Shown here: one piece after another, positions 25,201 to 32,877 of the stretch
Position numbering within the stretch: the stretch's first letter is position 1
Layout of the letters: each line of letters starts with the position of its first letter
DNA from: a virus
Virus record (IMG/VR): IMGVR_UViG_3300030385_002220
Span: 1-38,377 of that record
Length of the DNA stretch: 38,377 nucleotides
Direction: 5' to 3' (one strand)
Notes under the pieces: model-generated
The model's database searches: none
What the model was told of the DNA's origin: nothing
The model's input: the letters and a program-made list of their open reading frames with translations, nothing else
Position numbers and translations under genes: made by a program

Positions 25201-27300
25201 GCAAATGCTGAATTATTTTACGACTCTCCTAAAAGTTATCCAATTATCGGAGGATACCATTCTGTGGGAAGTGTAGTGGCTCAAAGTACAAACACTATAC
25301 CTATTACTGTAAACCAACTGAATGATTCGACAGCTCAATTTACAGCATCCGTAACAGTAGGAGATTTTATTTATAACACCACTGCAAGTCCAGTTACAAC
25401 AGCTACTGTTGTAACAATTAACTCTGCAACAAGCTTAACACTGAATGCAAATATTTTTCCAGTAATTGACCAAGACTACAGTATAGTTCATAACAGTGAA
25501 AATGATCAAAACCAAACTCCTACGCAAGCATCTATTATAAACATCCCATTCATAAATTGTTATTCATTTGGTAATGGAGTAGAGAGTTTTAAAATTTTGG
25601 ATAAAATTGAGGGGATGCCTATGAATTTAGGAGAAAGGGTTTTAGCTGTTTCTAATAGTGAATTTAAAGAAGCTGATAGGTTTGCAGGATTAACCTATAG
25701 CGGAATATTTAGCGGCCCATCAAATTTTAATAACCTTAATGAATTTAATTTAGGGTTAGTAAACTTTAAAGACTTAGAGACTTATTTTGGGGAAATTCAA
25801 GTATTACACGCCAGAAGAACAGATATACTGGTTTTACAAGAAGACAGAATATCTTATGTGTTGACAGGAAAAAATATATTAACTGATGCTATTGGAGGAG
25901 GAACTGTTACTTCTGTGCCTGAAGTTTTAGGCGAGCAGCGTGCCAGAATTGAGGAATACGGAAATAGTTTTAATCCCGAAAGCTTTGCTGCGTGGGGGTC
26001 AGAAATGTTCTTTACAGATACTAAGAGGGGAACGGTATTGAGGCTTAGAGGAAGCTCAGTGGAAAATGATCAACTAACTGTTATATCAGACCAAGGAATG
26101 CGTTCATGGTTTAGGGATGAGTTTTATTTAGCATTAAACACACAAAAATTAGGAGGATATGACCCTTATATGGATGAATATATTTTAGCTACTAATGATG
26201 TGTCTGTTCCTTTTCCAACACCACCTATTCCATGTGGAACTCTTATAGAAGACCTTACATGTTCACAGACTATCCTTTTTGATGTAGATGTGGGGAGTGT
26301 AATTGGAAATGTTGTAATCACCCTGACTGTAGGAAGCGGGGGATGTACTTTTACTGCCGTATGGAACGGAGTTACTTATAATACTACCCCCACTCCTGTG
26401 ACGACACCTGGTACTTATACTATTACTATTCCTAAAACCTCAGCAGCACCTAATCTGGTGAGCTGTTCATTAGTGCCTATCGGAGTGTGTGATTTTACAG
26501 TTTTAGTAGAGTGTCCAGTAGAGCTTGAGATAACAGTAATAAAAGTGGTATTAAACGCCCCAGATGATCTTGGAAAAACAATACATGCAGAATATTTTTG
26601 GGATAACGGAGTTCAAATTAGCCCACCATCAAGCGACTCGGTGGTTATGAATGATGATCCTACAATTGCTTGCGCATGGATAGCTCAAACAGGGATTAGG
26701 TCACAAGGAGTATTTCCTTATAATGGTGTAAACTTATCTATTCAGACAAACAAAATAGGAAGTGATAATTTTGATTTTAACTTAGCTCAAGATGCGATAA
26801 AATGGCTTTCTACTAATACCTTATACGCTAACACTCAGGCAAATATCGCCTCTTTATTAGGTCAGGCTTTAAATTCGGTTACTGTTACTAATGTTGCAGG
26901 AAATATTTTTAGAGGAGTACAGGCGAGTGCTACAATACCAGATGCTAATGAGTATTTATATTTAATATATGACTTAAGAACTGTAGCATCTCAATATTTA
27001 TGTTATGATGCAACGTCCTCTCAGGCAGCTTGTTGTGATTGCGTTGTGCCGTGTAAAGGAGTTGCTGCGTCTTTAATAGCAAGCTCTCCTACGACAGCTT
27101 GTAATCAGTTAATAGATCAAACATATTATTATTCAGGTCAAGCAGCGCTTCCAGTTGTAGGGGATTTAATTTATACAAGTCTTCTTTGTGCTCAAGGAAG
27201 TCCTCCTTTTACACTTCAAACAGGGTTTTATAAATTTAATACCAACCAAGTTATGGAAGTAAACGTTAACGGGGTTATAATACTAATAAATAATTGTTAA
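22228..27300 (+). CDS. Muzzle / tail stabilisation-type protein (1690 aa)
   Basis: The start sequence SFSTFLKGRMNKSVDERIIP and QGEYIDALNVRVG, and the LLFWTDDYNPPRKINI motif (residues ~143-158), are hallmarks of the large 'stabilisation' or muzzle protein that caps the tail of crAss-like and related podoviruses. Further blocks: NRLVYGNYIDGYN, NRDYEVGLVYMDEYARAS, and YGNSFNPESFAAWGSEMFFT near 1244-1263 followed by DTKRGTVLRLRG, probably propeller-like repeats. Residues ~1030-1089 hold the insert module also present in ring protein 1. The end carries YLYLIYDLR, then ACCDC, then a 66-residue Cys-bounded module (1625-1690) related to the next gene. It probably forms the tail outlet through which DNA leaves. 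The identification is good; the detailed structure is inferred. Confidence 0.8.
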   Translation: MDIKSFSTFLKGRMNKSVDERIIPQGEYIDALNVRVGATETTEVGALENSKGNDILTGLRFRGVVLSPQARCIGALEDGMNETIYWFVHDPNNPQAPNPPSSADLIVSYNTTTEVTRYHVESTSILNFNPQYLITGVNLIEDLLFWTDDYNPPRKININFDYLSVDSGGVDQIEEEDISVIVKPPGFQDAALVAVPDAETLTSPNVRLLQLTNQENYMEDKFISFAYRYRYLNSEYSATSLFTLPAFQPGRFIFSYENYYNESMQNRFNGAEVTFNTGSKRVIEVDVLYKFSNSTTIFKIDTYNKQQSGWGNNQDRTIEFSNSKIYTVLGSDEILRLYDNVPRVAKAQTIMANRLVYGNYIDGYNISVGSAEGAKITPNYTVSVLADQVGVFYIPYPTLSSQLYGINPSNPTTVLQASALIDLDSVKDELKNGAQLVINLSLTSDTTQARAQENSTLVYTTCTATATPAPACNSWTSTINSGTIEVECFVDLTTDYTGGSAVYDFLLSDDFQNAIGTVETVNFQPMATASAGYSLTDSFNTNVLTQGAFTKTISSISSATNQEGFGLDVTGPADTTFTLTSLAMESQYDDGTYTVSDYEYFTITDVNVVLYTDADQGSLHSNRDYEVGLVYMDEYARASTVLVSPNNTKFVPPSNSILRNRLQVLLESTPPYWATRWKYVVKPSADNYETIYTNFFVQAIDGTYWCKLEGDNADKVKTGDLLLVKRDVFGPIPDEVQVEVLQAQAQAEDFAQDGAIPDSQPPGFYMNIKALSFSLVDSTTPTIWNYYKKDENQKTKRCYSVAKIPLYYDDEFTQGGSTGVKTNIAIPAGTSITLTYHAWRNEGGGNVEAINYHYEGTFTSPQDFDNLHDWWGAANPDLNIGLNTGEGLYYVTYRPALGNVSMATTMADSSCPPNWNDYVPPCIDGNGNGCPGGWWGSFQFASDDPADPDAPIYLAWRVGIRKGSGHNGWSTLTISIIQGGSLVVFESDPTTANAELFYDSPKSYPIIGGYHSVGSVVAQSTNTIPITVNQLNDSTAQFTASVTVGDFIYNTTASPVTTATVVTINSATSLTLNANIFPVIDQDYSIVHNSENDQNQTPTQASIINIPFINCYSFGNGVESFKILDKIEGMPMNLGERVLAVSNSEFKEADRFAGLTYSGIFSGPSNFNNLNEFNLGLVNFKDLETYFGEIQVLHARRTDILVLQEDRISYVLTGKNILTDAIGGGTVTSVPEVLGEQRARIEEYGNSFNPESFAAWGSEMFFTDTKRGTVLRLRGSSVENDQLTVISDQGMRSWFRDEFYLALNTQKLGGYDPYMDEYILATNDVSVPFPTPPIPCGTLIEDLTCSQTILFDVDVGSVIGNVVITLTVGSGGCTFTAVWNGVTYNTTPTPVTTPGTYTITIPKTSAAPNLVSCSLVPIGVCDFTVLVECPVELEITVIKVVLNAPDDLGKTIHAEYFWDNGVQISPPSSDSVVMNDDPTIACAWIAQTGIRSQGVFPYNGVNLSIQTNKIGSDNFDFNLAQDAIKWLSTNTLYANTQANIASLLGQALNSVTVTNVAGNIFRGVQASATIPDANEYLYLIYDLRTVASQYLCYDATSSQAACCDCVVPCKGVAASLIASSPTTACNQLIDQTYYYSGQAALPVVGDLIYTSLLCAQGSPPFTLQTGFYKFNTNQVMEVNVNGVIILINNC

Positions 27301-27311
27301 TTTAGCAAAAT

Positions 27312-28703
27312 ATGGCAACATACGGACAATATTATTATGATGGGTTAGATTTTGTTTCTTGCACCAGTGTATATACTGACGCGGCTTTAACTATAGTTGC
27401 GCCTGATGGCTGGTATTCTCAAGGAGGAATATTTAGGCAGATGCTTAACGGAATTTTATTAGCCGCAAGTCCATGCCCTTCATGTACAGAGCCTTGTGGT
27501 GATCCTGTAAGTGCAAATGGCAACTTTGGTGTTTACCGCGCAACTTTTGATTTTGGAACTTCAACAGGTGCGGCTATTATCAATTTTAATGTAGGAGGGA
27601 GTGCTCTTAATGACAACCCTATACCCGACAAATTAACCTGGACTTTTGATGGCACAGCAGCTTCGGAATACTCTTCTGTATTAGGAGGATATTTAAGTGG
27701 ATATATTGGGGCAGCTGATCAAGACGGCAGTGGGTATGCGTGTAGCTGTTGTAGTGACTGTCACGTAGGGGTCTACGGGTCTAACGGGATAACCACAGCC
27801 AATGGAAGTAATGGTGTATCTCAGGCAAGTGTACCAATATTTGAATATATATCGGGGACATTTCAGCAAGCGATGGGACAAACAGCCAGTATAGCTGCCT
27901 GGAGCGGAAATAACTCCCCAGATCAGTCATTAAACACTTGTAGTGCTAATGGTGTTGCTACAACTCCATATAGAGTTTATAACGCCACTATGGTTGTACC
28001 TGTTCCTGTATCAGCCTCTGCCACTACTGTAGATATAGAAGTCTCTGCGCCTTGTACAGGTACGTTTTTTGCATTTACAGTAAATTGCCCAGCCCTTTTA
28101 ATAGGGTTTCCGTCTACTATTCTTCAGGCCAGTGAAGTCTTATCATGTGCTGCGACTAAAACTACTACTATTTATCACGCAGGGGTCAATACTTTAGGCA
28201 ATGCTGTAAGGCCTGTGCCTCAGGGAGGGCCGATTGCAGCAACACCTGCGACAGAGATGGGTATTCATGACTGGGTGTTTACTGATGCTTATGGAGAGAA
28301 TCAATTGGCGGCAGGATGGTATGGTATTACAAATACTATAGTGGGAGTTTTAACTTCTCAAGCTATAGAGGTTTCGTTAGACGGAATTATTACTACCATT
28401 AATACTTGTGCGACTTGTGGGAACTCGATTTATATTTCAGCGATGCAAGTAGCTTGTAATACTTTTTGTGATGGAGCAAATAGAACCATTCCAACCGTAA
28501 AACAAACAACTGATTGTAAGGCTTATGCAGGTATTGCCCCAGCAGATGTACTATTAGGAGCGGCAATAGCTACAGGCTGGTACGCTTATGCAGCCACAAG
28601 CACAGACACCGCTACAGGTCCGTTTAGATTGATGCAAATAGGAGCGGGTAATGAAATATTAAGCGTACAGGAATGTAGTGGCGTAAATTGTGTACCGCTT
28701 TAA
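27312..28703 (+). CDS. Cys-rich tail-associated protein with GWY repeats
   Basis: 463 residues. The N-terminus (YYYDGLDFVSCTSVYTDAAL, DGWYSQGGIFRQ, then CPSCTEPCG) recalls a family of marine flavophage tail proteins. Residues ~60-135 resemble a beta sandwich (NGNFGVYRATFDFGT ... IPDKLTWTFDGTAASEYSS). Two further modules near 285-375 and 405-460 repeat the order Tyr/Gly-rich start, GWY, hydrophobic strand ending in ..I..I or ..ILSV, then Cys. The last 66 residues of the preceding muzzle follow the same plan. About 20 Cys residues often occur in CxxC pairs, suggesting metal binding or disulphides outside the cell. Likely a muzzle-associated tail or spike component. Function unproven. Confidence 0.6.
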   Translation: MATYGQYYYDGLDFVSCTSVYTDAALTIVAPDGWYSQGGIFRQMLNGILLAASPCPSCTEPCGDPVSANGNFGVYRATFDFGTSTGAAIINFNVGGSALNDNPIPDKLTWTFDGTAASEYSSVLGGYLSGYIGAADQDGSGYACSCCSDCHVGVYGSNGITTANGSNGVSQASVPIFEYISGTFQQAMGQTASIAAWSGNNSPDQSLNTCSANGVATTPYRVYNATMVVPVPVSASATTVDIEVSAPCTGTFFAFTVNCPALLIGFPSTILQASEVLSCAATKTTTIYHAGVNTLGNAVRPVPQGGPIAATPATEMGIHDWVFTDAYGENQLAAGWYGITNTIVGVLTSQAIEVSLDGIITTINTCATCGNSIYISAMQVACNTFCDGANRTIPTVKQTTDCKAYAGIAPADVLLGAAIATGWYAYAATSTDTATGPFRLMQIGAGNEILSVQECSGVNCVPL

Positions 28704-28715
28704 AAATAAAATATT

Positions 28716-29528
28716 ATGGCAGAATATACTTTATCATATAACTCATTAAACAAAGGATGGCCTTCATTCTATAGTTATAAACCTGATTTTATAATTGGAA
28801 TGAATAGTTATTTATATACTTTTGATGGGGGTAACTTATACCGACATAACACACATGTTTCAAGAAATAACTATTATGGATCTCCTTATTCCAGCACAGT
28901 AACAGGAGTATTAAATGATAGGCCTTTAGAAATTAAGCTTTTCAAAACCATGTCTTATGAATCTAATACCACCAGCACGGATAGCAGGCAAGCCCGATGG
29001 GAGGCAACTTCTTTAGCGACAGATTTAAGTGGAGGCTCAATGTTAAGCTCTTATTTTGAACAAAAAGAAGGAGAATGGTTTTCATATGTTAGAAATAACG
29101 AGAACTTGGTTAATTTTCAATTAAGATCAGCTCATGGTATAGGGGTATGTACAGTGGTTACTAACCCTTCAACCGCTGCTTGTGTTATAGAATTTAGTCA
29201 ACCTCCAGGATATATTATCAGTATAGGAGACGAGACTTATGCAACAACAACTTCTATCCCTCCAGCTGTTTCTCCAGCTCCATCAGCAATCGGTCCGATA
29301 AGAGATGTTAATAATACTACTGTTCCTTACAGTATAACAATAGATCAGAGTGGCATTCCAACACCACCAGTACCTGTCGTAGGTGAGTTAATTATGTATT
29401 ACAAAAACCCTGTAGCAGAAAGTGCAGGAGCAAGAGGATATTATATGGAATTTAAACTTACTAACTCATCAACTTCACCTGTGGAATTGTTTTCTGTTTC
29501 AGGAAGTGTGATGAAAAGTTTTCCATAG
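28716..29528 (+). CDS. Tail protein with GWPSFYSYKPD motif
   Basis: 270 residues. Residues 1-60 (LNKGWPSFYSYKPDFIIGMN, YLYTFDGGNLYRHNTH, NNYYGSPYSS) match a block that I recall as a conserved part of tail-stabilisation proteins in marine and crAss-like phages, followed by IKLFKTMSYESN. The remainder is beta-rich and contains VTNPSTAACVIEF with a Pro-rich stretch (PPAVSPAPSAIGP). Here the block is a separate gene downstream of the muzzle rather than part of it. It is the last gene before the promoter element at 29536. A structural tail role is likely. Confidence 0.6.
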   Translation: MAEYTLSYNSLNKGWPSFYSYKPDFIIGMNSYLYTFDGGNLYRHNTHVSRNNYYGSPYSSTVTGVLNDRPLEIKLFKTMSYESNTTSTDSRQARWEATSLATDLSGGSMLSSYFEQKEGEWFSYVRNNENLVNFQLRSAHGIGVCTVVTNPSTAACVIEFSQPPGYIISIGDETYATTTSIPPAVSPAPSAIGPIRDVNNTTVPYSITIDQSGIPTPPVPVVGELIMYYKNPVAESAGARGYYMEFKLTNSSTSPVELFSVSGSVMKSFP

Positions 29529-29535
29529 TTTTTTG

Positions 29536-29543
29536 TATCTTTG
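29536..29543 (+). promoter_or_regulatory. Bacteroidota -7 element TATCTTTG before ejection-protein block
   Basis: TATCTTTG lies in the 30-base gap, 15 bases before the ATG at 29559. No clear -33 TTG. It would start transcription of the cupin and internal virion genes. Confidence 0.6.
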
Positions 29544-29558
29544 TCCATATTAAATTAA

Positions 29559-30092
29559 ATGGGCAAGCAAGAGAGTCTAATTGCTAAAAAAGTTTTAGGG
29601 GAAATAGCAAATAAGAGAGGTGTAATGTGGGATAAAATTTCACATTTCAAACAAGAGTTAAATAAAATTGAAGGAGTATTAACTCACAAGGCAGGTGAAG
29701 CTCAAAGTGAGGGGTTGAAAAAAGCCGCCCCTTTGAAACATAATTTTGAAGGAGGGCTATATACCAGAGCAATGTTTATGCCAAAAGGGTCTATAATAGT
29801 AAGTATGATACATAAGCAACAACATCCTTCTTTTTTATTAAAAGGAGAAGTATCATATCTTACTGATGAAGGAGAGGTGAAAAGAATAAAAGCTCCACAT
29901 ACGGTGTTCACTCAAGAAGGAACTCAAAGAGTTTTTTATGTGCATCAAGAAAGTATATGGACATGTGTATACAAAACAGACGCTACTACAGTAGAGGGTG
30001 CAGAGTTAGACATATATGCGGATGAATATGTGGAATTACCACAAGAATTAATAAATAAAACTAAAAAATTATGGCAGGAACAGCCGCAATAG
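29559..30092 (+). CDS. Cupin-fold phage protein
   Basis: 177 residues. The N-terminal third is helical; the C-terminal part has a cupin pattern: LYTRAMFMPKGSIIVSMIHK, then HPSFLLKGEVSYLTDEGE, IKAPHTVFTQEGTQRVFYV and SIWTCVYKTDATT. A conserved His (IHKQQHP) and the 'G...R......W..V.KT' strand match small cupin-like proteins found in many tailed phages. Whether it binds metal is unclear, as only part of the usual His/Glu set is visible. The end overlaps the next gene by 22 bases, so translation is probably coupled to the internal virion protein. It may be structural or a small enzyme. Fold call moderate, role unknown. Confidence 0.6.
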   Translation: MGKQESLIAKKVLGEIANKRGVMWDKISHFKQELNKIEGVLTHKAGEAQSEGLKKAAPLKHNFEGGLYTRAMFMPKGSIIVSMIHKQQHPSFLLKGEVSYLTDEGEVKRIKAPHTVFTQEGTQRVFYVHQESIWTCVYKTDATTVEGAELDIYADEYVELPQELINKTKKLWQEQPQ

Positions 30093-30868
30093 TATTAGCT
30101 GCAGTAGCAGCAGTAATGGCTTTAACAGGGGCGGGAATGTCTTTTTCTCAAGCTTCTAAACAAAGAAAAGCAGCCCAAAAAGCTGAAAGAAAATCTGAAA
30201 TGATGATGAGGGAAGCTAAAAAAAGACTTACAATGAATATGTATGAAGGGTTAAATGTCCCTTTAGATGCTTATGAAAAACAAAGAGAAATGAGTGTCTT
30301 AGGATCTCAAACAGCTATGCAGGCTCTTCAAGAAGGAGACCCAAGAAATCTGGCGGCAGGTGTAGGGGCAGTAGGCCAAGTTGCTTCAGCGGCTGATGAA
30401 AAAATGAGGATAGGATTAGCGGCAGACTTATATGAAAACAGAGAAATGAAGGCAGATAAAAGGGCGGATATAAATGAGCAGTTAGTTAATATGAACTTAG
30501 GTCAAGCAAAACAATTTAAGCAGGAAGCTCAAGATGCTACAGAGTCGGCTAATGCAGCAGTGATAGCTGGGGTTCAAGGTATAGGTGAAGCAGCTGCTGT
30601 TGGCGCACAAGCAACACCATTGTTTGGTAAAGGTAAGGACGCTAAGCAAATAAAAGATATAGCTGCAAGTCTTAAAACTCAAGATAGATTTAAAAATATG
30701 GATGAAAGTCAAATTCAAAGCATAATAAGGGGTGGAGCTTCAAGAGATCAGATTCGCGGCTATACGGAAGATCCTTCCTCTATTCCTGATTGGATGAGAG
30801 AGTTATTTCCAGGTATAGAATGGGGGTCTACTGCACCTGACGATAATTCAAGATTTAGCACAGAATAA
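30071..30868 (+). CDS. Internal virion protein, T7 gp14-like
   Basis: 265 residues. The N-terminus holds one hydrophobic segment (AAIVLAAVAAVMALTGAGM, residues ~5-23). A long Ala/Gln/Lys/Met-rich helical region follows (QASKQRKAAQKAERKSEMMM), with Gly/Ala stretches near 95-115 and 165-190. This architecture and place (start of the internal-protein block, before two larger helical proteins) resembles the small ejection protein of T7-like phages, which inserts in the outer membrane during DNA entry. Sequence identity to gp14 is not claimed. The ATG lies inside the cupin gene. Role inferred from composition and order. Confidence 0.6.
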   Translation: MAGTAAIVLAAVAAVMALTGAGMSFSQASKQRKAAQKAERKSEMMMREAKKRLTMNMYEGLNVPLDAYEKQREMSVLGSQTAMQALQEGDPRNLAAGVGAVGQVASAADEKMRIGLAADLYENREMKADKRADINEQLVNMNLGQAKQFKQEAQDATESANAAVIAGVQGIGEAAAVGAQATPLFGKGKDAKQIKDIAASLKTQDRFKNMDESQIQSIIRGGASRDQIRGYTEDPSSIPDWMRELFPGIEWGSTAPDDNSRFSTE

Positions 30869-30870
30869 AT

Positions 30871-32874
30871 ATGGCAAGAACAGTATCAGATTTTGATTTA
30901 ACTCCACAGAGAGGAGAAAACGCCCAAATAAATTGGGGAGAGGTAGCTACAGATTTTAGCTCAAAAATACGAGCCGAAATTGATAAAAGGGAAGCTCGTA
31001 AAAAAGCTATAGCTGATGATTATGCAAAACAAGTAGAGACGTTATCTGACGTGCCTGAATCAGACGACATTACTATACAGGCTCAATTAGTGCAGGCCTC
31101 TCAGGCTTCTATGCGTGAATTATCGGACAGATATGATTTAGTAAAAGCAGGACTCCTTAGTCCTGAAGATTTTTCTTTATTTCAAACAAATCAAAAAGCA
31201 GACTATAAAACAGCTTCTATATTTATGAAAGGCATGGGTAAATGGGCAATAGATACCAAATCAAAAATAGAGAATCTAACTGCCACAAAGCAAGATATAT
31301 TTATGTATGATTTTTTAACAAAATATGCAGGATTAAGCGGCGTTGAGATAACTACAGGTAAAAATGGAAGGATAGTTTATAAAACCAAAAAAAATCTAAT
31401 GACAACGGAAGAGGCTAAAAAGCTATTAGCTGAACAGCAATCAACCGACACTAATACAGTTGATCCAAGCTCTATTTCTGATGAGGATGCTCAAGCTTTT
31501 GTAGACGCTAATCCATATTATGGAGATGAGTTTGAAACAGGCAGGGATGATACTATAGGGGTGCAAGATTTATACCAACTATTTCTCTATAGAGGTGATC
31601 CAGGGGTAGTGGTAGATACCACAGGAGCTGTTAATGATCAGGTAAAAGTTCTGGGATCTTACATAAGGAGTTATTTTAATGATGTCACAGGAGTAACCAC
31701 TACTATTAATGACTTTAAAAATGCTCCAGGTATTGATGATAAAGAAGCAGGAGGTGCTTACAGGGAGTCATTAAAGATTCTACAAGACAAGCTGGCTACA
31801 TCACAAGGTCAAATCGTACAGGTTTTAACTACTTTAGGGGGTTATCAAATAGCTTTAAACGCTGGAGATGCCAGAAGAAAGTATGGAGATGATGTAGAGT
31901 TAAGTAAAATAATTTATATGAATTATGATAATGGCGTGGTAACTTATACTAATATGGAGGGGAAAAAAGCGGAAGCCGATAAGGTTCTTGATAGAGAGTT
32001 TAGTACACAATTAGACAGTTCAATAGAAAAATCAGCTCCTAACACTCCTTACTTAGCCTACATTAAAGGAGAAGAAAAGAAAGCAGAAAAATTAACTTCT
32101 TATATAGGCGCTGTAGAAAAAATGCTTACAACTTCTAATACAGAAGTGTTTAATGCTCAAGCTCGTTTATTAATTCAAAGAGTAAACGCTGGAGGTACAT
32201 TAGGAGATAATAAATTAAACAGAATTATTCGTGAAGGAGACACCTATGTATTAGAGTTTATGAGTGCTGATGGTGAGTTTTATAGGGAAACCCCTATAGC
32301 CTTTGTTCAAGGAGACAACACCAAGGAGATGCATGAACGTTTATTCGCGCTTATAACCCCTGATGCTGATCTAAACTTTGATGCATATTCAGGAGCTCTA
32401 ACAGATTATGGTGAGCTTGCTAATATAGACATAGATTATGAAAGAGCAAGAGTACGCCCAACTGTTATTAGCTTTAATGAAGCTATAATGCCAGGGGAAG
32501 GCAGTAGCTTCGTCAGCACTATAGATTTCTTGAAAAACAAGTATGACAACAGCATTACAAGTGGTGAGATGGAAGGCTTACCTGGAACAATTTCTTCAAT
32601 ATTCCAGTCCCTGCTTATGGGTACAAGGTTAGAAAACAAGATAAGCGTTGAGTTTAAAAAGACAGGTGGGGGAGATGAAGACGGAGTGATAGTTAAAATT
32701 GGAGGTGTAGATTATACTGATGCCTTTAACTGGACAACCGATGGTGGTATGGAAGGTTTATTAGGAGGTATAAATCTTAAAAAACTTAATTCAGCAATTC
32801 ATAAGATTTACAAACAAGCTGTTTCAGGAGGAGATGTTAGTGTAGATGATGCCAAGGGAGAGTTAGATACTTAA
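30871..32874 (+). CDS. Internal virion / cargo-type protein
   Basis: 667 residues starting two bases after the gp14-like stop. The N-terminus (VSDFDLTPQRGENAQINWGE) leads into a charged helix (SSKIRAEIDKREARKKAIAD) and a largely helical body with FSLFQTNQKADYKTASIFMK and KMLTTSNTEVFNAQARL. The second half is mixed alpha/beta, with YVLEFMSADGEFYRETPIAF. No enzyme motif is visible. Position between a gp14-like protein and a giant ORF matches the middle ejection protein (gp15 place in T7). I do not recognise the family beyond this. The function is inferred from context. Confidence 0.5.
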   Translation: MARTVSDFDLTPQRGENAQINWGEVATDFSSKIRAEIDKREARKKAIADDYAKQVETLSDVPESDDITIQAQLVQASQASMRELSDRYDLVKAGLLSPEDFSLFQTNQKADYKTASIFMKGMGKWAIDTKSKIENLTATKQDIFMYDFLTKYAGLSGVEITTGKNGRIVYKTKKNLMTTEEAKKLLAEQQSTDTNTVDPSSISDEDAQAFVDANPYYGDEFETGRDDTIGVQDLYQLFLYRGDPGVVVDTTGAVNDQVKVLGSYIRSYFNDVTGVTTTINDFKNAPGIDDKEAGGAYRESLKILQDKLATSQGQIVQVLTTLGGYQIALNAGDARRKYGDDVELSKIIYMNYDNGVVTYTNMEGKKAEADKVLDREFSTQLDSSIEKSAPNTPYLAYIKGEEKKAEKLTSYIGAVEKMLTTSNTEVFNAQARLLIQRVNAGGTLGDNKLNRIIREGDTYVLEFMSADGEFYRETPIAFVQGDNTKEMHERLFALITPDADLNFDAYSGALTDYGELANIDIDYERARVRPTVISFNEAIMPGEGSSFVSTIDFLKNKYDNSITSGEMEGLPGTISSIFQSLLMGTRLENKISVEFKKTGGGDEDGVIVKIGGVDYTDAFNWTTDGGMEGLLGGINLKKLNSAIHKIYKQAVSGGDVSVDDAKGELDT

Positions 32875-32877
32875 TCT

